Of a DNA stretch of 36,005 bases, positions 8,162 through 17,131 are shown piece after piece (position 1 is the stretch's first letter; each line of letters begins with the position of its first letter). The notes beneath the pieces were generated by a model. That model had not been told where the DNA came from and made no database searches. It was given only the letters and a program-made list of their open reading frames with translations. This DNA comes from Moorena sp. SS36440bin_2 (GTDB lineage Bacteria; Cyanobacteriota; Cyanobacteriia; Cyanobacteriales; Coleofasciculaceae). Where the stretch lies: the NCBI GenBank assembly GCA_011524395.1, contig WTKN01000045.1, positions 1-36,005 on the forward strand, read 5' to 3'. The position numbers and the translations under genes are program-made.

Positions 8162-11100
8162 CTCGCATACGGATTTATAACATTATTGAGTCTAGGTTAT
8201 GAGTACTACTTCAAATACGAGATTGATGCTCAGACTGGTTTCCAGATATATTGGATTACAATTCCTGAGGGACTCGATAAAGAACGCTATAGCAAACAAA
8301 GCATCTCCGAGTTTATAGCAGAATCATCAGTTGCACAAATTCTAAAACCTGGAGAACCCCTTGATAAGAGCATTTATCAAGCTAGCCTAATATTACCCGG
8401 ATTACCCGCCTCACCTTTCGATGCATTTTATAATATTGAACTTACCTACAACAGCGATTCATTTACGTTAGGAGTTCAATCTACTGACTCTTTTGGATTT
8501 AGTCCCGAAGGTTCAACTTATTTCAAAGATTTAAATCTGAGTTTTACCCAGCAACTTAATTCCGAAACCGCCACGGTCAGTGGAACAGTGACGGCGGTGA
8601 TATTTGGTCAAGATATCGTCCTTGAGGCCGGGGTGAGCGATGGCTCTGAACTGATTTTTAATTACAATCCCAATAATCCTCAGGAAATCCCGATTCAACC
8701 CTGGGGCAATTTAGAGTTGACGACTTTTACCGTCCAACCTGGGTCAAATCCTCTTCAACCCCAGGTTCTCTATTGGTTTGGAGAAAAGTCAGGAGAATGG
8801 GTTTATGATTGCTCCTTGAGGAATAGCGAAGATGCACCAGCCATCGACTTACGGATTCAAACGGAGCCAGAAACAGTGCAGTGGGGATTAGGGTCTATCG
8901 CTGTTAAAGATGGCTTGATCGAGAGTGAAAATGCCACCCTAGAAGCGGCAAACCTAAGTTCTGCTAGTAAACTGATCAAGGCATTCCAACAGAGCAACGA
9001 AATCACCATTGCCACCTGGATTAAACCTAGCCAAATTGGTCAACAATACCCAGCGATAGTCGTTACTATATCCGAAGATCCTCAAAATCCCTGTGTGACT
9101 CTCGCTCAAGGGGATTCAGAATGGCTAAAGGGTTATGGAAATCAGTGGTCGGGGGATTGGTACCATCAAGACGAGTATAGTGTGCTATTGCGCACCAACA
9201 CTAATGATAGAAACCGATATTGGCAAATCCTGACCACAAGTCCCGACACAGTAACAACCGACGAGCTAACCTATGTTGTCTATACTTTCTCACAGAATAA
9301 CTTCGGGGATGAGAGTGATAATGCCAAGGTGTATCTCAATGGCAAGCTAGACAATTCAAAATGGATTAATAGCGATAATCAGGAGCGTCATTTTTGGAGA
9401 AATAGGAATCAGCAGAGTAATCGTTGGAGAAATAGGAATCAGAGGGGTAATCGTTGGCAAAATCGGGAGGATGAGGATTATCCTTGGAAAAACAGGGATG
9501 ATGAGGATGAGGATTATCCTTGGAAAGATCGGAATTATGATCCCGAACTTAAGCCTTGGACAAATCACCCTGCTGTTAAGTTAGCGTTAGCAAATGATGT
9601 TTTATTTAGCGATCGCAGGGGCAACTCCCGAAGGAATCAAGATTTCCCTTGGGAAGGGGAACTCTACGAGGTGGCAATTTATGACTCTGCCCTGACACCA
9701 GAGGCGATTTACCAGCGCTACTACCCCACTATTGAAATTTTGGGCAACCTGACGCTGACTAATATGCCCAGTCCCTTGGACCAACCCCTAACTGCTCAAC
9801 TGACTTTGGAGGGTATGCCCGATGTAGAGCACTATTCAGAGTCTAAGCTCAATCTTAAGGTTGACACCTCTGAAATCCGGGAAGTTACTCCTGAGTTTGA
9901 CTTCACCAACATTGCCCTGGAATGGGAATCAGAACCTGGAAGCTCCCCAAGCTGGTACTTTAAATGGGGACAAGTGGATAGCACGTTATGGAAAACGTCA
10001 ATTCCCTTTACGGCAGTTCAAGCCGATGCGCCGGGTAAACTTGCCCTCAATTCACCGGAATTCGATTTTCAAATTGGATTAGGACAAATTAATACCCTAG
10101 AGGGGTTGTGTCTATTCCTGAAACCAGATAGCACGGGGGAGATATGGCAGATGTCTTCCATCACCTCTGTGTCTGAACTGGAACTCCCCCAATTAAGGGA
10201 TTATCGCCCATTTGATTGGACGGTAGATTTCAAGCTACTGTTTGCTCGTCACAATCAACAAAGGAGTCAATTTGACCCCCTGGGGATTGAAGATGGAAAA
10301 GTCGTTCTCAAGGGCAATTGGTTGGGAGAAAAGCTTGTACTCCATGGCTGGTGGCGCAATGAGCAGTTTGTCCTGGAAGGCCAAAGAAATTTAACTCTAC
10401 CGTTTCAAGTTACCTTAGGTCCAATCTTTGAACCCGGTACCTCCCACAAGATTATCGACCAGGTAGCGATCGCTTCCGTGATGAACGCCACTGTAATCCT
10501 GGAACTGACTGAGTTAGGCTTTTTGGCAAAAGTCTCTGGAACCTTTGATTGGACCGATCAAGCAGGGGCGGTAAACACCTTTACAGTGCCGGAGTTTACC
10601 CTAGTCCGCCCACCGTTGACTCCCAATCACATCCTGGAAGCGATGTTGGCAAGGTTAAACTCCCAAGTAGATGTGATCTTTGCACAACAGTTTCGCCATC
10701 AAGCGGACTACTACTTTACGGTGGTGCAGGAAAAACCTGTTATTTATTTGGGCAAACCCAACGATCCTGCTGCGATTACCCAAACTACAACATTACCCCA
10801 GTTATTCAACACTGCTGCGGATTCCAATAACATCTCCAGCACCGCAGGCATCTTTACCCTTACAGAAAATGCCGATCAAAGCTGCACCCTGACCATCACT
10901 CCTCCGGAAAACAGTGACAATTGGCTAGATCAACTTAAGACCGATTACGACAACTTTATTGCTCAACTAGATACCAACAGTAATCTGATTCCTGGTACCC
11001 TCACCCTGGTCAAAACCCGCATTGCTGAACGGATGCCATTGTTGGTTGAGGAAATTCTCTACTACTACTACGGCTTGGATGCCGTTAATGGCTCAGTGGA

Positions 11101-11773
11101 TTTACAAGCTGGAATGCGGTTACGGGTAGATTACCAAAACTATCAGTTCGTTCATCCAGCCCAATCTACGGCTAATTCAGGGTTTGTGGGCAGTGGCACG
11201 TCCTACTATAGCCTCAACAGTTATCGGGATGGCACTAACCTAATGATTAATTTTGATGGGTTTTTGTCCCAAATTCAGCCCTATGTAACCACAGATATTG
11301 CCACGGTAGGGGCTGGAAGTAGTCTGGATACCTTTAAAGTTGGCTATCAAAAACCCTACTTGCGGCTGGTGTATCCTAGTTTGGCAGCTCCTTCTGCAGG
11401 TTCCTTGGATCCCGGACAGGCCGCAACCATTATCGGAGCCGTAACAGTAACAGACCTGGATAAAAAGACAAACGTTGCCAGCTTTTATTTCCGAGGACGA
11501 GCAACAGTGATTCCAGAAATTACCGTGGTGCTACAGGAACAACCGGTATTTGTTCCGGTGGGAACAACTTTACGACAACTGATGGAGCAACGTGTCAGTA
11601 TTCCGTCAGTATCCCTAGGAGAATCCCTACTGAACTCTACCGGAAAACCGAGGTTGAGCCGTCTTTTACACGAAGGGGTCTCCAACGAACCTAGCTATCG
11701 CTTTATCTACCTGGACGTAGATAGTCCGGTGCTTGATTTGCCTCTGGTCAAAGGCGATCGCATTGTCCTGTAG
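8159..11773 (+). CDS. Large beta-rich protein with LamG-like domain (giant-gene block, gene 1)
   Basis: This 1204-residue protein has unknown function. Residues about 280-520 resemble a LamG/concanavalin-A-like jelly roll: EITIATWIKPSQ, then YVVYTFS, KVYLNGKLDNS, LALANDVLF and WEGELYEVAIYDSALTPEAI. That domain is interrupted at about 408-463 by a low-complexity insertion of Trp, Arg, Asn and acidic residues encoded by short tandem repeats. The rest is dense in alternating beta-strand patterns and Gly/Pro turns, with no catalytic signature. The start MLAYGFITLLSLGYEYY is hydrophobic but lacks a basic n-region, so it is a poor signal peptide. It ends 11 bp before gene 2, whose ribosome-binding site fills the gap, so the two are surely co-transcribed. 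LamG folds usually bind sugars or proteins; that role here is inference. Confidence 0.85.
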   Translation: MLAYGFITLLSLGYEYYFKYEIDAQTGFQIYWITIPEGLDKERYSKQSISEFIAESSVAQILKPGEPLDKSIYQASLILPGLPASPFDAFYNIELTYNSDSFTLGVQSTDSFGFSPEGSTYFKDLNLSFTQQLNSETATVSGTVTAVIFGQDIVLEAGVSDGSELIFNYNPNNPQEIPIQPWGNLELTTFTVQPGSNPLQPQVLYWFGEKSGEWVYDCSLRNSEDAPAIDLRIQTEPETVQWGLGSIAVKDGLIESENATLEAANLSSASKLIKAFQQSNEITIATWIKPSQIGQQYPAIVVTISEDPQNPCVTLAQGDSEWLKGYGNQWSGDWYHQDEYSVLLRTNTNDRNRYWQILTTSPDTVTTDELTYVVYTFSQNNFGDESDNAKVYLNGKLDNSKWINSDNQERHFWRNRNQQSNRWRNRNQRGNRWQNREDEDYPWKNRDDEDEDYPWKDRNYDPELKPWTNHPAVKLALANDVLFSDRRGNSRRNQDFPWEGELYEVAIYDSALTPEAIYQRYYPTIEILGNLTLTNMPSPLDQPLTAQLTLEGMPDVEHYSESKLNLKVDTSEIREVTPEFDFTNIALEWESEPGSSPSWYFKWGQVDSTLWKTSIPFTAVQADAPGKLALNSPEFDFQIGLGQINTLEGLCLFLKPDSTGEIWQMSSITSVSELELPQLRDYRPFDWTVDFKLLFARHNQQRSQFDPLGIEDGKVVLKGNWLGEKLVLHGWWRNEQFVLEGQRNLTLPFQVTLGPIFEPGTSHKIIDQVAIASVMNATVILELTELGFLAKVSGTFDWTDQAGAVNTFTVPEFTLVRPPLTPNHILEAMLARLNSQVDVIFAQQFRHQADYYFTVVQEKPVIYLGKPNDPAAITQTTTLPQLFNTAADSNNISSTAGIFTLTENADQSCTLTITPPENSDNWLDQLKTDYDNFIAQLDTNSNLIPGTLTLVKTRIAERMPLLVEEILYYYYGLDAVNGSVDLQAGMRLRVDYQNYQFVHPAQSTANSGFVGSGTSYYSLNSYRDGTNLMINFDGFLSQIQPYVTTDIATVGAGSSLDTFKVGYQKPYLRLVYPSLAAPSAGSLDPGQAATIIGAVTVTDLDKKTNVASFYFRGRATVIPEITVVLQEQPVFVPVGTTLRQLMEQRVSIPSVSLGESLLNSTGKPRLSRLLHEGVSNEPSYRFIYLDVDSPVLDLPLVKGDRIVL
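9395..9526 (+). repeat. Tandem repeats inside gene 1 encoding a Trp/Arg/Asn-rich insertion
   Basis: A 30-bp unit beginning TGGAGAAATAGGAATCAG occurs at 9395-9424 and 9425-9454 with three differences. A 21-bp block (GATGAGGATTATCCTTGG plus AAA) occurs exactly at 9470-9490 and 9506-9526. The repeats keep frame and expand a loop of the LamG-like domain. Confidence 0.8.
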
Positions 11774-11784
11774 GGGGTGAGCAG

Positions 11785-14700
11785 ATGACTACCTTTACCC
11801 AATCAACAGCACAGGCGCTCTACGTTTTATCTGAATCCGTTAACCCTACCCTGCCCTATAGCATTGGGTTTTGGGTGAATGGGGGAGCGATAGCAGATTC
11901 CCAAACCCTTTCTCTGGAAGAAACTTGGACAATAAAGACGGGAGTATATCTATTTCTCAAAGCTGTGCCAGAGGGGAATGATGCTATAAACCCTTCGGTG
12001 TTGAGCGACCGCATTGGTGAATTTCTGATTACACCTTCGGTACGCAATACCCGGTTTTTGTGGATTGACAACCCAGAAGAGTTAGTCTCTCGCTGGCGAT
12101 TTCATGCCCTGACCCTTTCCCCCACAGATACTGTAGAGCGACTTACCTTTTTTAATTTCCGCAACTATGAATTAGCGATCGCTAATGGTGTAACTTGTCA
12201 GTTGAACGCAACCAAAGACGGATTTCTGTTTGCCCTCGATCCGTCTTTACACAACCTCCCTAACACTGGGACTGAATCACCGGAAACTGAATTACCGAAA
12301 ACTGACCCTTTTTATTTGTCCACAGGTTATGGTGTTCATCAACTGAAAGGCATTGAAGTCAATGAGGCAGGGGAAGCTCTGGCATTGCCCTTTAGCGGAG
12401 AGTTGGCCGGTTGCCTGACTTTTACCCTGACCTTGCAAAACCGATCTCCTGGCACAGCCTCTTTTGAGGAACTGGTCTATCTGGATGTTACCCTGCGGAT
12501 GTTTTTCAAATCCGCAAACTCCTTACTAGACCAGAATGACCCCTTGTCTGGTTTTGCAGGATTGAATAGCGACCAGGAATTCCTGATTTCTAGCCATCGA
12601 TATCCCTTTCTGGGGGAAGATAAGGATGCTGCCTCCCATTATTCTAAGCAAGGGAATGGTAGCCAAAATCTGACTTTATATAGCGCCCTAGATCCCCTCC
12701 AACCGTTGAATGGCGATCGCACTTACTTTGCCTTTGTAGAGCCAGGAAACTCTTCTATTTCGGATTTATCCTTGCCTTCTTGTTATCGCACCAATTTGGG
12801 ATATTCCATCCATGTCACTCCCCATGGTCATGGGGACAGTCGGCTAATCTTTGCAGAGTGTCCAGGGCAGAATTCTAGCATCTTTGGTTCACCCTTGTAT
12901 CTAGTCCCCCAAGGGAAATATACTCTCTCGGTTCCCAATTACGAGAGTACCCCTATCCCCAGTGGAAAGGACTTTTCGATACGAGATGAAGATAACTTCT
13001 TGTGTGGATTAGCGGGGATTGAATACATTCAACTGTCGAGTCAACAGGTTAATATTCTGCATCTGGAAGCTGGAAAACCGACCTTTGCGCCGGATTTCGT
13101 TCCGGAGCAAATTGTAGAGACCAATGAAGCTGGGCAGCGTCTAGAATCGGGAACAACTACAGCTTGGGGATATATTGAATATGACCAAGTCACGAATTTA
13201 CCAGTCTATTTTTCCCAACCTAAGCAGTCCTTGCTTTATCGAGCATCAACGTTTCAGGATGGAAACCAAGACCCAACTGATGACCCCCTGACGTTTTTGG
13301 AGGTTCCCGTTACAGGACTGCCCAGGGGAGAGTATTTACCCTTGTTTCCCTATGGTGGCGTAAGTGGAACCCTGGCGCACTATCAGCAAATGGAGGAACA
13401 AATCCTCAATCCTCAGCGCCGCAAACAAATTAAAGTTGTTGCTGAAACAGACACTACTCAACTTACCGGTGAACCTCAAGGAATACAAGGGATAGGGATA
13501 GGGACATCAACTCCCCAAGCATTCAGTGCCTTGAGTAGATCAGCTACCCCTGACGCTCAGGCCATGACAGCTGCTGCCACTACCTCAACAACGGAAACCA
13601 TCACTGGTACAACTTCCCTGGGATTGTTGGCAACCTATTCCTCTGATTATCAAACCCTCAATAGCCTATTACTGGCAAAGGATACCGACAATGATGATGT
13701 GAGTTTGCAGGACTTAGAACGGGGTTCATCCCTCCGTTCAGCTTTCCAGTCCAGTCAGATGTTCCTGGTGATCACTGATCCGACTTCCCTAAAAACCTTT
13801 GATACCAATGAACCTCCTCAAGTTATCAAAGAGCATTTTCAGAACAATCAACTGACTATTCAAGGGTGGACCTTTGATCTCAATCCAGACAATTGGCGAC
13901 AGGGCACAGGGGATACTGATACGGTATTACTGTTTAAGTTCCTAGATAAGCCCCTGATTGATATTCTCAAGGATACCGCCCTGTGGGAACAACCGGAGGT
14001 ATTTGTCGGGACGGCAACGGATGCCGATGAACGGGTCAAGGAAATTAAAGCAGTGCGCGATCGCTTAGTGACATTCTTTGAAAATGCGATCGCAACCGCC
14101 AACGACCCCAATGCTGCTGAAAAAGACCGGGATAATGCTGCCCCTTTAGCCAGGGTTGGCAGCAGCACCTTTTGGTCAGGGATGATCGCGTTAAATGTTA
14201 AGCTCCCAGCCGGAACCGGACTGCCTCAAGATTTGAAAGCCCTAGAATGTGGCATACAAAACCAGGATAACTTCTATGCTCAGTATGTCGGGAGTAATGG
14301 CACCCCGATTTTTCCCCAAAATGGGGAATTGGTAGCGGAACAGTCTTCTTTGTTTGGATTGCTGGACTATCAAGACAACTCTGTGCCAGAAACGGGTCCA
14401 TCCGGCTATGCCTTCCAGGTGGCCAACTTACGGGTGCAGTTCCAAAATTCTCAAATTACCGCATTTTCCAGTGAGGTCAATCTTACCCTAGATAAACTCT
14501 TTGACGAAGCGACCCAATTACTCAATAGCCGCTCAGGACGGAATATCGTCATTCTTCAGGGCTTTACGGAAGAACACAATGGGGTGATTACCTATAGTTT
14601 TAGCTTTACCGGCGAGAACTATTTTGCCCTACCCGATAGTCATATTCTCAATAATGTTGACATCGTTAAGGCTACGTTTTCCACAGATCCCCCAGGCAAT

Positions 14701-15606
14701 GATACTACACTCACCATTGGACGATTTACCCTCTGGGGCCGTCTCAATTTCCGTGACCTAGAGACCTTTGATGGATTCTCCTTTGGGTCAGATACTTCCC
14801 TGTCCGATGACGTGTTAACTGCCAGCAACCTGGTCAACCGCAGTGCCCGTGCTCTGGAAGACGATTATCAAGTAGGGATTGATACTCTCAATCAAGCATC
14901 AGCGCAGTTGCAGCAAAAACTGGATGAGCTAGCCAACAACGAACAATTCCTCCAGTTTTCAAAGCTGAGTATTGTAATGAACTGCAAGCATACCAATGGT
15001 ACCCAGGATATCACCTTTAGTGTCGATCCTGGGCAAATTGCCTTTGATTTCGCTCGCAGTAAAGCCCGCCCCCATAGTCTCTACAGCAAATTTCCCCTCA
15101 AGCTGACTAACTTCGTCTATCTCGACCCTGCTCAACCCGATAGCAAGCCTCAAGGGTATCTTACGGTTAAAACTCCCTTGGGCAGTGGTTCTATGCCTGA
15201 CAGTGGCTTTGGTTTTAACTTTGAGTTTAATTTGGGTAGTTTGGGGGCATTGTCGGGTTCAGCTCAGTTTGTGGTTAATCTGTTGATTATCTGGGAACCG
15301 AATCAGGATGGTTCCCAGGAAAAAGCCACAACCTTTGTAGGATTGAAGCTACCAGGAATTGGTGGGGATGTGCTGGGTTTTCCTCTCCAAAGTGTACTGA
15401 AGCTGTCCTTCAAGACGGTGGAATTACTAGTTGATTCCACTAACCCTGCTGGTGCAGCTTACTTGTTGAAAATCAAGAAGGTTGCTCTTAAGTTTTTTGT
15501 CCTCTCATTTCCCCCCAATGGACAAACCGAAATTGTTATCTTTGGCAATCCTGATGCCACGGATAGTAATGATGCTGTTGGCTGGTACGCTGCCTATGCC
15601 AAATAA
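11785..15606 (+). CDS. Large beta-rich protein of unknown function (giant-gene block, gene 2)
   Basis: This 1273-residue protein starts at an ATG preceded by GGGGGTGAG. No signal peptide or membrane helix is seen. A Thr/Ala-rich stretch lies near residues 590-615 (TAAATTSTTETITGTTS), separating an N-terminal half rich in aromatic beta strands from a C-terminal half. The last ~150 residues are strongly beta, with amphipathic Gly-rich strands (FGFNFEFNLGSLGALSG, FVVNLLIIW, GLKLPGIGGDVLGFPLQ) and the ending GWYAAYAK. These patterns resemble the N-terminal third of the 3619-residue protein, so I suspect a shared repeat fold, perhaps of the DUF6603 type (from memory, not checked). A 278-bp repeat-filled gap separates it from gene 3. 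Confidence 0.8.
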   Translation: MTTFTQSTAQALYVLSESVNPTLPYSIGFWVNGGAIADSQTLSLEETWTIKTGVYLFLKAVPEGNDAINPSVLSDRIGEFLITPSVRNTRFLWIDNPEELVSRWRFHALTLSPTDTVERLTFFNFRNYELAIANGVTCQLNATKDGFLFALDPSLHNLPNTGTESPETELPKTDPFYLSTGYGVHQLKGIEVNEAGEALALPFSGELAGCLTFTLTLQNRSPGTASFEELVYLDVTLRMFFKSANSLLDQNDPLSGFAGLNSDQEFLISSHRYPFLGEDKDAASHYSKQGNGSQNLTLYSALDPLQPLNGDRTYFAFVEPGNSSISDLSLPSCYRTNLGYSIHVTPHGHGDSRLIFAECPGQNSSIFGSPLYLVPQGKYTLSVPNYESTPIPSGKDFSIRDEDNFLCGLAGIEYIQLSSQQVNILHLEAGKPTFAPDFVPEQIVETNEAGQRLESGTTTAWGYIEYDQVTNLPVYFSQPKQSLLYRASTFQDGNQDPTDDPLTFLEVPVTGLPRGEYLPLFPYGGVSGTLAHYQQMEEQILNPQRRKQIKVVAETDTTQLTGEPQGIQGIGIGTSTPQAFSALSRSATPDAQAMTAAATTSTTETITGTTSLGLLATYSSDYQTLNSLLLAKDTDNDDVSLQDLERGSSLRSAFQSSQMFLVITDPTSLKTFDTNEPPQVIKEHFQNNQLTIQGWTFDLNPDNWRQGTGDTDTVLLFKFLDKPLIDILKDTALWEQPEVFVGTATDADERVKEIKAVRDRLVTFFENAIATANDPNAAEKDRDNAAPLARVGSSTFWSGMIALNVKLPAGTGLPQDLKALECGIQNQDNFYAQYVGSNGTPIFPQNGELVAEQSSLFGLLDYQDNSVPETGPSGYAFQVANLRVQFQNSQITAFSSEVNLTLDKLFDEATQLLNSRSGRNIVILQGFTEEHNGVITYSFSFTGENYFALPDSHILNNVDIVKATFSTDPPGNDTTLTIGRFTLWGRLNFRDLETFDGFSFGSDTSLSDDVLTASNLVNRSARALEDDYQVGIDTLNQASAQLQQKLDELANNEQFLQFSKLSIVMNCKHTNGTQDITFSVDPGQIAFDFARSKARPHSLYSKFPLKLTNFVYLDPAQPDSKPQGYLTVKTPLGSGSMPDSGFGFNFEFNLGSLGALSGSAQFVVNLLIIWEPNQDGSQEKATTFVGLKLPGIGGDVLGFPLQSVLKLSFKTVELLVDSTNPAGAAYLLKIKKVALKFFVLSFPPNGQTEIVIFGNPDATDSNDAVGWYAAYAK

Positions 15607-15668
15607 CTACAGCTATCTGGTGGTGCGTCCGCCACCAAAGGTGAAAACCCAAATATTAAAAGCAACGT

Positions 15669-15717
15669 CAGCTATCAGCTATCAGCTATCAGCTATCAGC
15701 TATCAGCTATCAGCTTA
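15669..15717. repeat. Heptamer tandem repeat CAGCTAT x6
   Basis: Six exact 7-bp units (15669-15710) plus a partial copy, in the gap between genes 2 and 3 of the giant-gene block. Confidence 0.9.
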
Positions 15718-15730
15718 TAGGTTAGGTCCG

Positions 15731-15780
15731 ATGCGTCGTTCGCACAGCGTGGCCTTTGGCCAAAGCCTGTGCCACGCTAG
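15731..15780. repeat. GCGT(C)GTTCGC-GCGTGGCC dispersed repeat
   Basis: GCGTCGTTCGCACAGCGTGG, then CCTTTGGCCAAAGCC and TGTGCCACGCT. AGCGTGGC and GCCACGCT form a fold-back. Relatives lie at 7227, 32421 and, inverted, 33936. Confidence 0.65.
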
Positions 15781-15800
15781 TTGGCTTTTGAATAAAATAA

Positions 15801-15831
15801 GCTGACGGCTGACGGCTGACGGCTGACGGCT
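15801..15831. repeat. Heptamer tandem repeat GCTGACG x4
   Basis: Four exact 7-bp units plus a partial copy. The reverse complement, rotated, is CAGCCGT, the same CAGNNNT style as the array at 15669. Confidence 0.9.
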
Positions 15832-15884
15832 TACAAAGCCACTAACCAATAGGTTTAATTTAATTTAGTTCAACAGGAGATAAG

Positions 15885-16427
15885 ATGGCAGAGCAGAAAA
15901 TTCCTAATTATCAAGATATTAACGATATCCCAACCTTTATGGAGGAAGTAAAGACTACCTATAGCATTACTGAAGAATTGCCCATCACCTTATCTGACAA
16001 TCATCCATTATCTGATATGTGGGCAAAACCAATTACTGTTACGGAAGGCACATCACCGGATCCTTGTTATACCGCTACTGGATCAATTGATGATCAGTTT
16101 CCCTTCAATTTTGCTAAGGATTTTCCCTTTGATATTAAAGATTTCAGTTTTCTAACCAACCAAGATGTTGATCCTGAATTGGCAATGAAGTTGAAGATTG
16201 ATGTGTTCCAACCTATCCCGGAACCTGAAGATAGGCGGGGGATTAAAGTCACAGTATTTTCGGTACCCCAATCCGATGATTATCCCAATGGTGTAATTGT
16301 CAAAAAAGGCTTAACCTTTGTGGACGAAAATGGAAATACTGTGGCTGATGATAATCTCTCTAGCACAAAGATTCCAGAAGAATCAGTGGTTCCTCCGGAA
16401 GCAGACGTTAAGCTCGATAAATTATAA
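15885..16427 (+). CDS. 180-residue protein of unknown function (giant-gene block, gene 3)
   Basis: The ATG follows CAGGAGATAAG, a good ribosome-binding site. The protein is acidic (many Asp/Glu, Pro-rich C-terminus), has no signal peptide or membrane segment, and contains short beta-like stretches (KLKIDVFQPIPEPEDRRGIK, VIVKKGLTFVDENGN). No family is recognised. Its position, orientation and spacing between large genes suggest a partner or accessory subunit of those proteins. Confidence 0.8.
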   Translation: MAEQKIPNYQDINDIPTFMEEVKTTYSITEELPITLSDNHPLSDMWAKPITVTEGTSPDPCYTATGSIDDQFPFNFAKDFPFDIKDFSFLTNQDVDPELAMKLKIDVFQPIPEPEDRRGIKVTVFSVPQSDDYPNGVIVKKGLTFVDENGNTVADDNLSSTKIPEESVVPPEADVKLDKL

Positions 16428-16522
16428 ACAAATCTATATTTAATCAGTTATAATGGGCAAGTAATAGTGGTTTAACTTTACTGATTGTTTTGATTTTATT
16501 AACTTGAATAAGGAGCGAAAAG

Positions 16523-17029
16523 ATGTCCGAAACTAAAGTATTTTTTGGTGTTTCTTTAGAACTGGCTGGAAAGACAATTTCCCTAGAACCTAAAAATGCA
16601 ATTAATGAGATTAAAGAAAAGGGAATTGAAGTTGAACTTCCGGCAGGGGAGAGAGTATATCTAGGTACAGTGGGCACTTCTCTTAACAGTATTTTACAAA
16701 CACTAGGAGCAGTTGAGGCAGGCACAACGGCTTCATTTCTGAATGCGGATGGGACCCTCAATTCCAACGAATTACCAGATATTACCGTCTTACAAAATGC
16801 TGCTAGTGTGCTGGTGGAAGCTGGTTTATATGTGGATGAATTTCATGTCAGAATTCCAGGTTCTAGTGCTTCAACCACAGATTCTAGTGGAAATAAAGTC
16901 GTTGATAAAACGAAGACAGCTTACACTGTTGGACTATCAGCAGAATGGCAAGAGAATTCAGGTCAATTAATAGATGGATTAGACCTTCAATTAAAGGGGG
17001 TCTATTTCAAAATCAGTAATGAAGAATAG
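16523..17029 (+). CDS. 168-residue protein, possible small relative of the giant protein's N-terminus (gene 4)
   Basis: The ATG follows AATAAGGAGCG. No signal peptide is visible. The order LELAGKTISLEP ... PAGERVYLGTVG ... GLYVDEFHVRIPG ... AYTVGLSAEW ... LDLQLKGVYFKIS parallels the first ~130 residues of the 3619-residue protein encoded next (LTVAGETVNLIL ... IAGQRLYVVALL ... LAITKMAVELRPD ... FSFEAAIGS ... LSIQQLALSVSS). The match is weak by eye but collinear, so this may be a free-standing copy of one repeat module. A 14-bp hairpin starts two bases after its stop. Confidence 0.8.
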   Translation: MSETKVFFGVSLELAGKTISLEPKNAINEIKEKGIEVELPAGERVYLGTVGTSLNSILQTLGAVEAGTTASFLNADGTLNSNELPDITVLQNAASVLVEAGLYVDEFHVRIPGSSASTTDSSGNKVVDKTKTAYTVGLSAEWQENSGQLIDGLDLQLKGVYFKISNEE

Positions 17030-17031
17030 CG

Positions 17032-17068
17032 ATCAGTAATCAGCGATCACTGACCGCTGATTACTGAT
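17032..17068 (+). terminator. Hairpin between gene 4 and the 3619-residue gene
   Basis: ATCAGTAATCAGCG (17032-17045) pairs perfectly with CGCTGATTACTGAT (17055-17068) over a 9-nt loop, directly after the gene 4 stop codon and 63 bp before the next start. No T-run follows, so it may act as an attenuator, an RNA-stability element or simply a repeat; CTGACCGCTGAC heptamer-like sequence follows it. Confidence 0.4.
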
Positions 17069-17131
17069 TGCTGACCACTGACCGCTGACTTTAGAGAATT
17101 CCATTTTTGCCTAGTAATATTTCTGAATCGA

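Noticed and set aside
9356-9568. Ile/Pro-rich minus-strand frame inside gene 1
   Set aside because: It is antisense to the Trp/Arg/Asn repeat and its composition is explained by that repeat.
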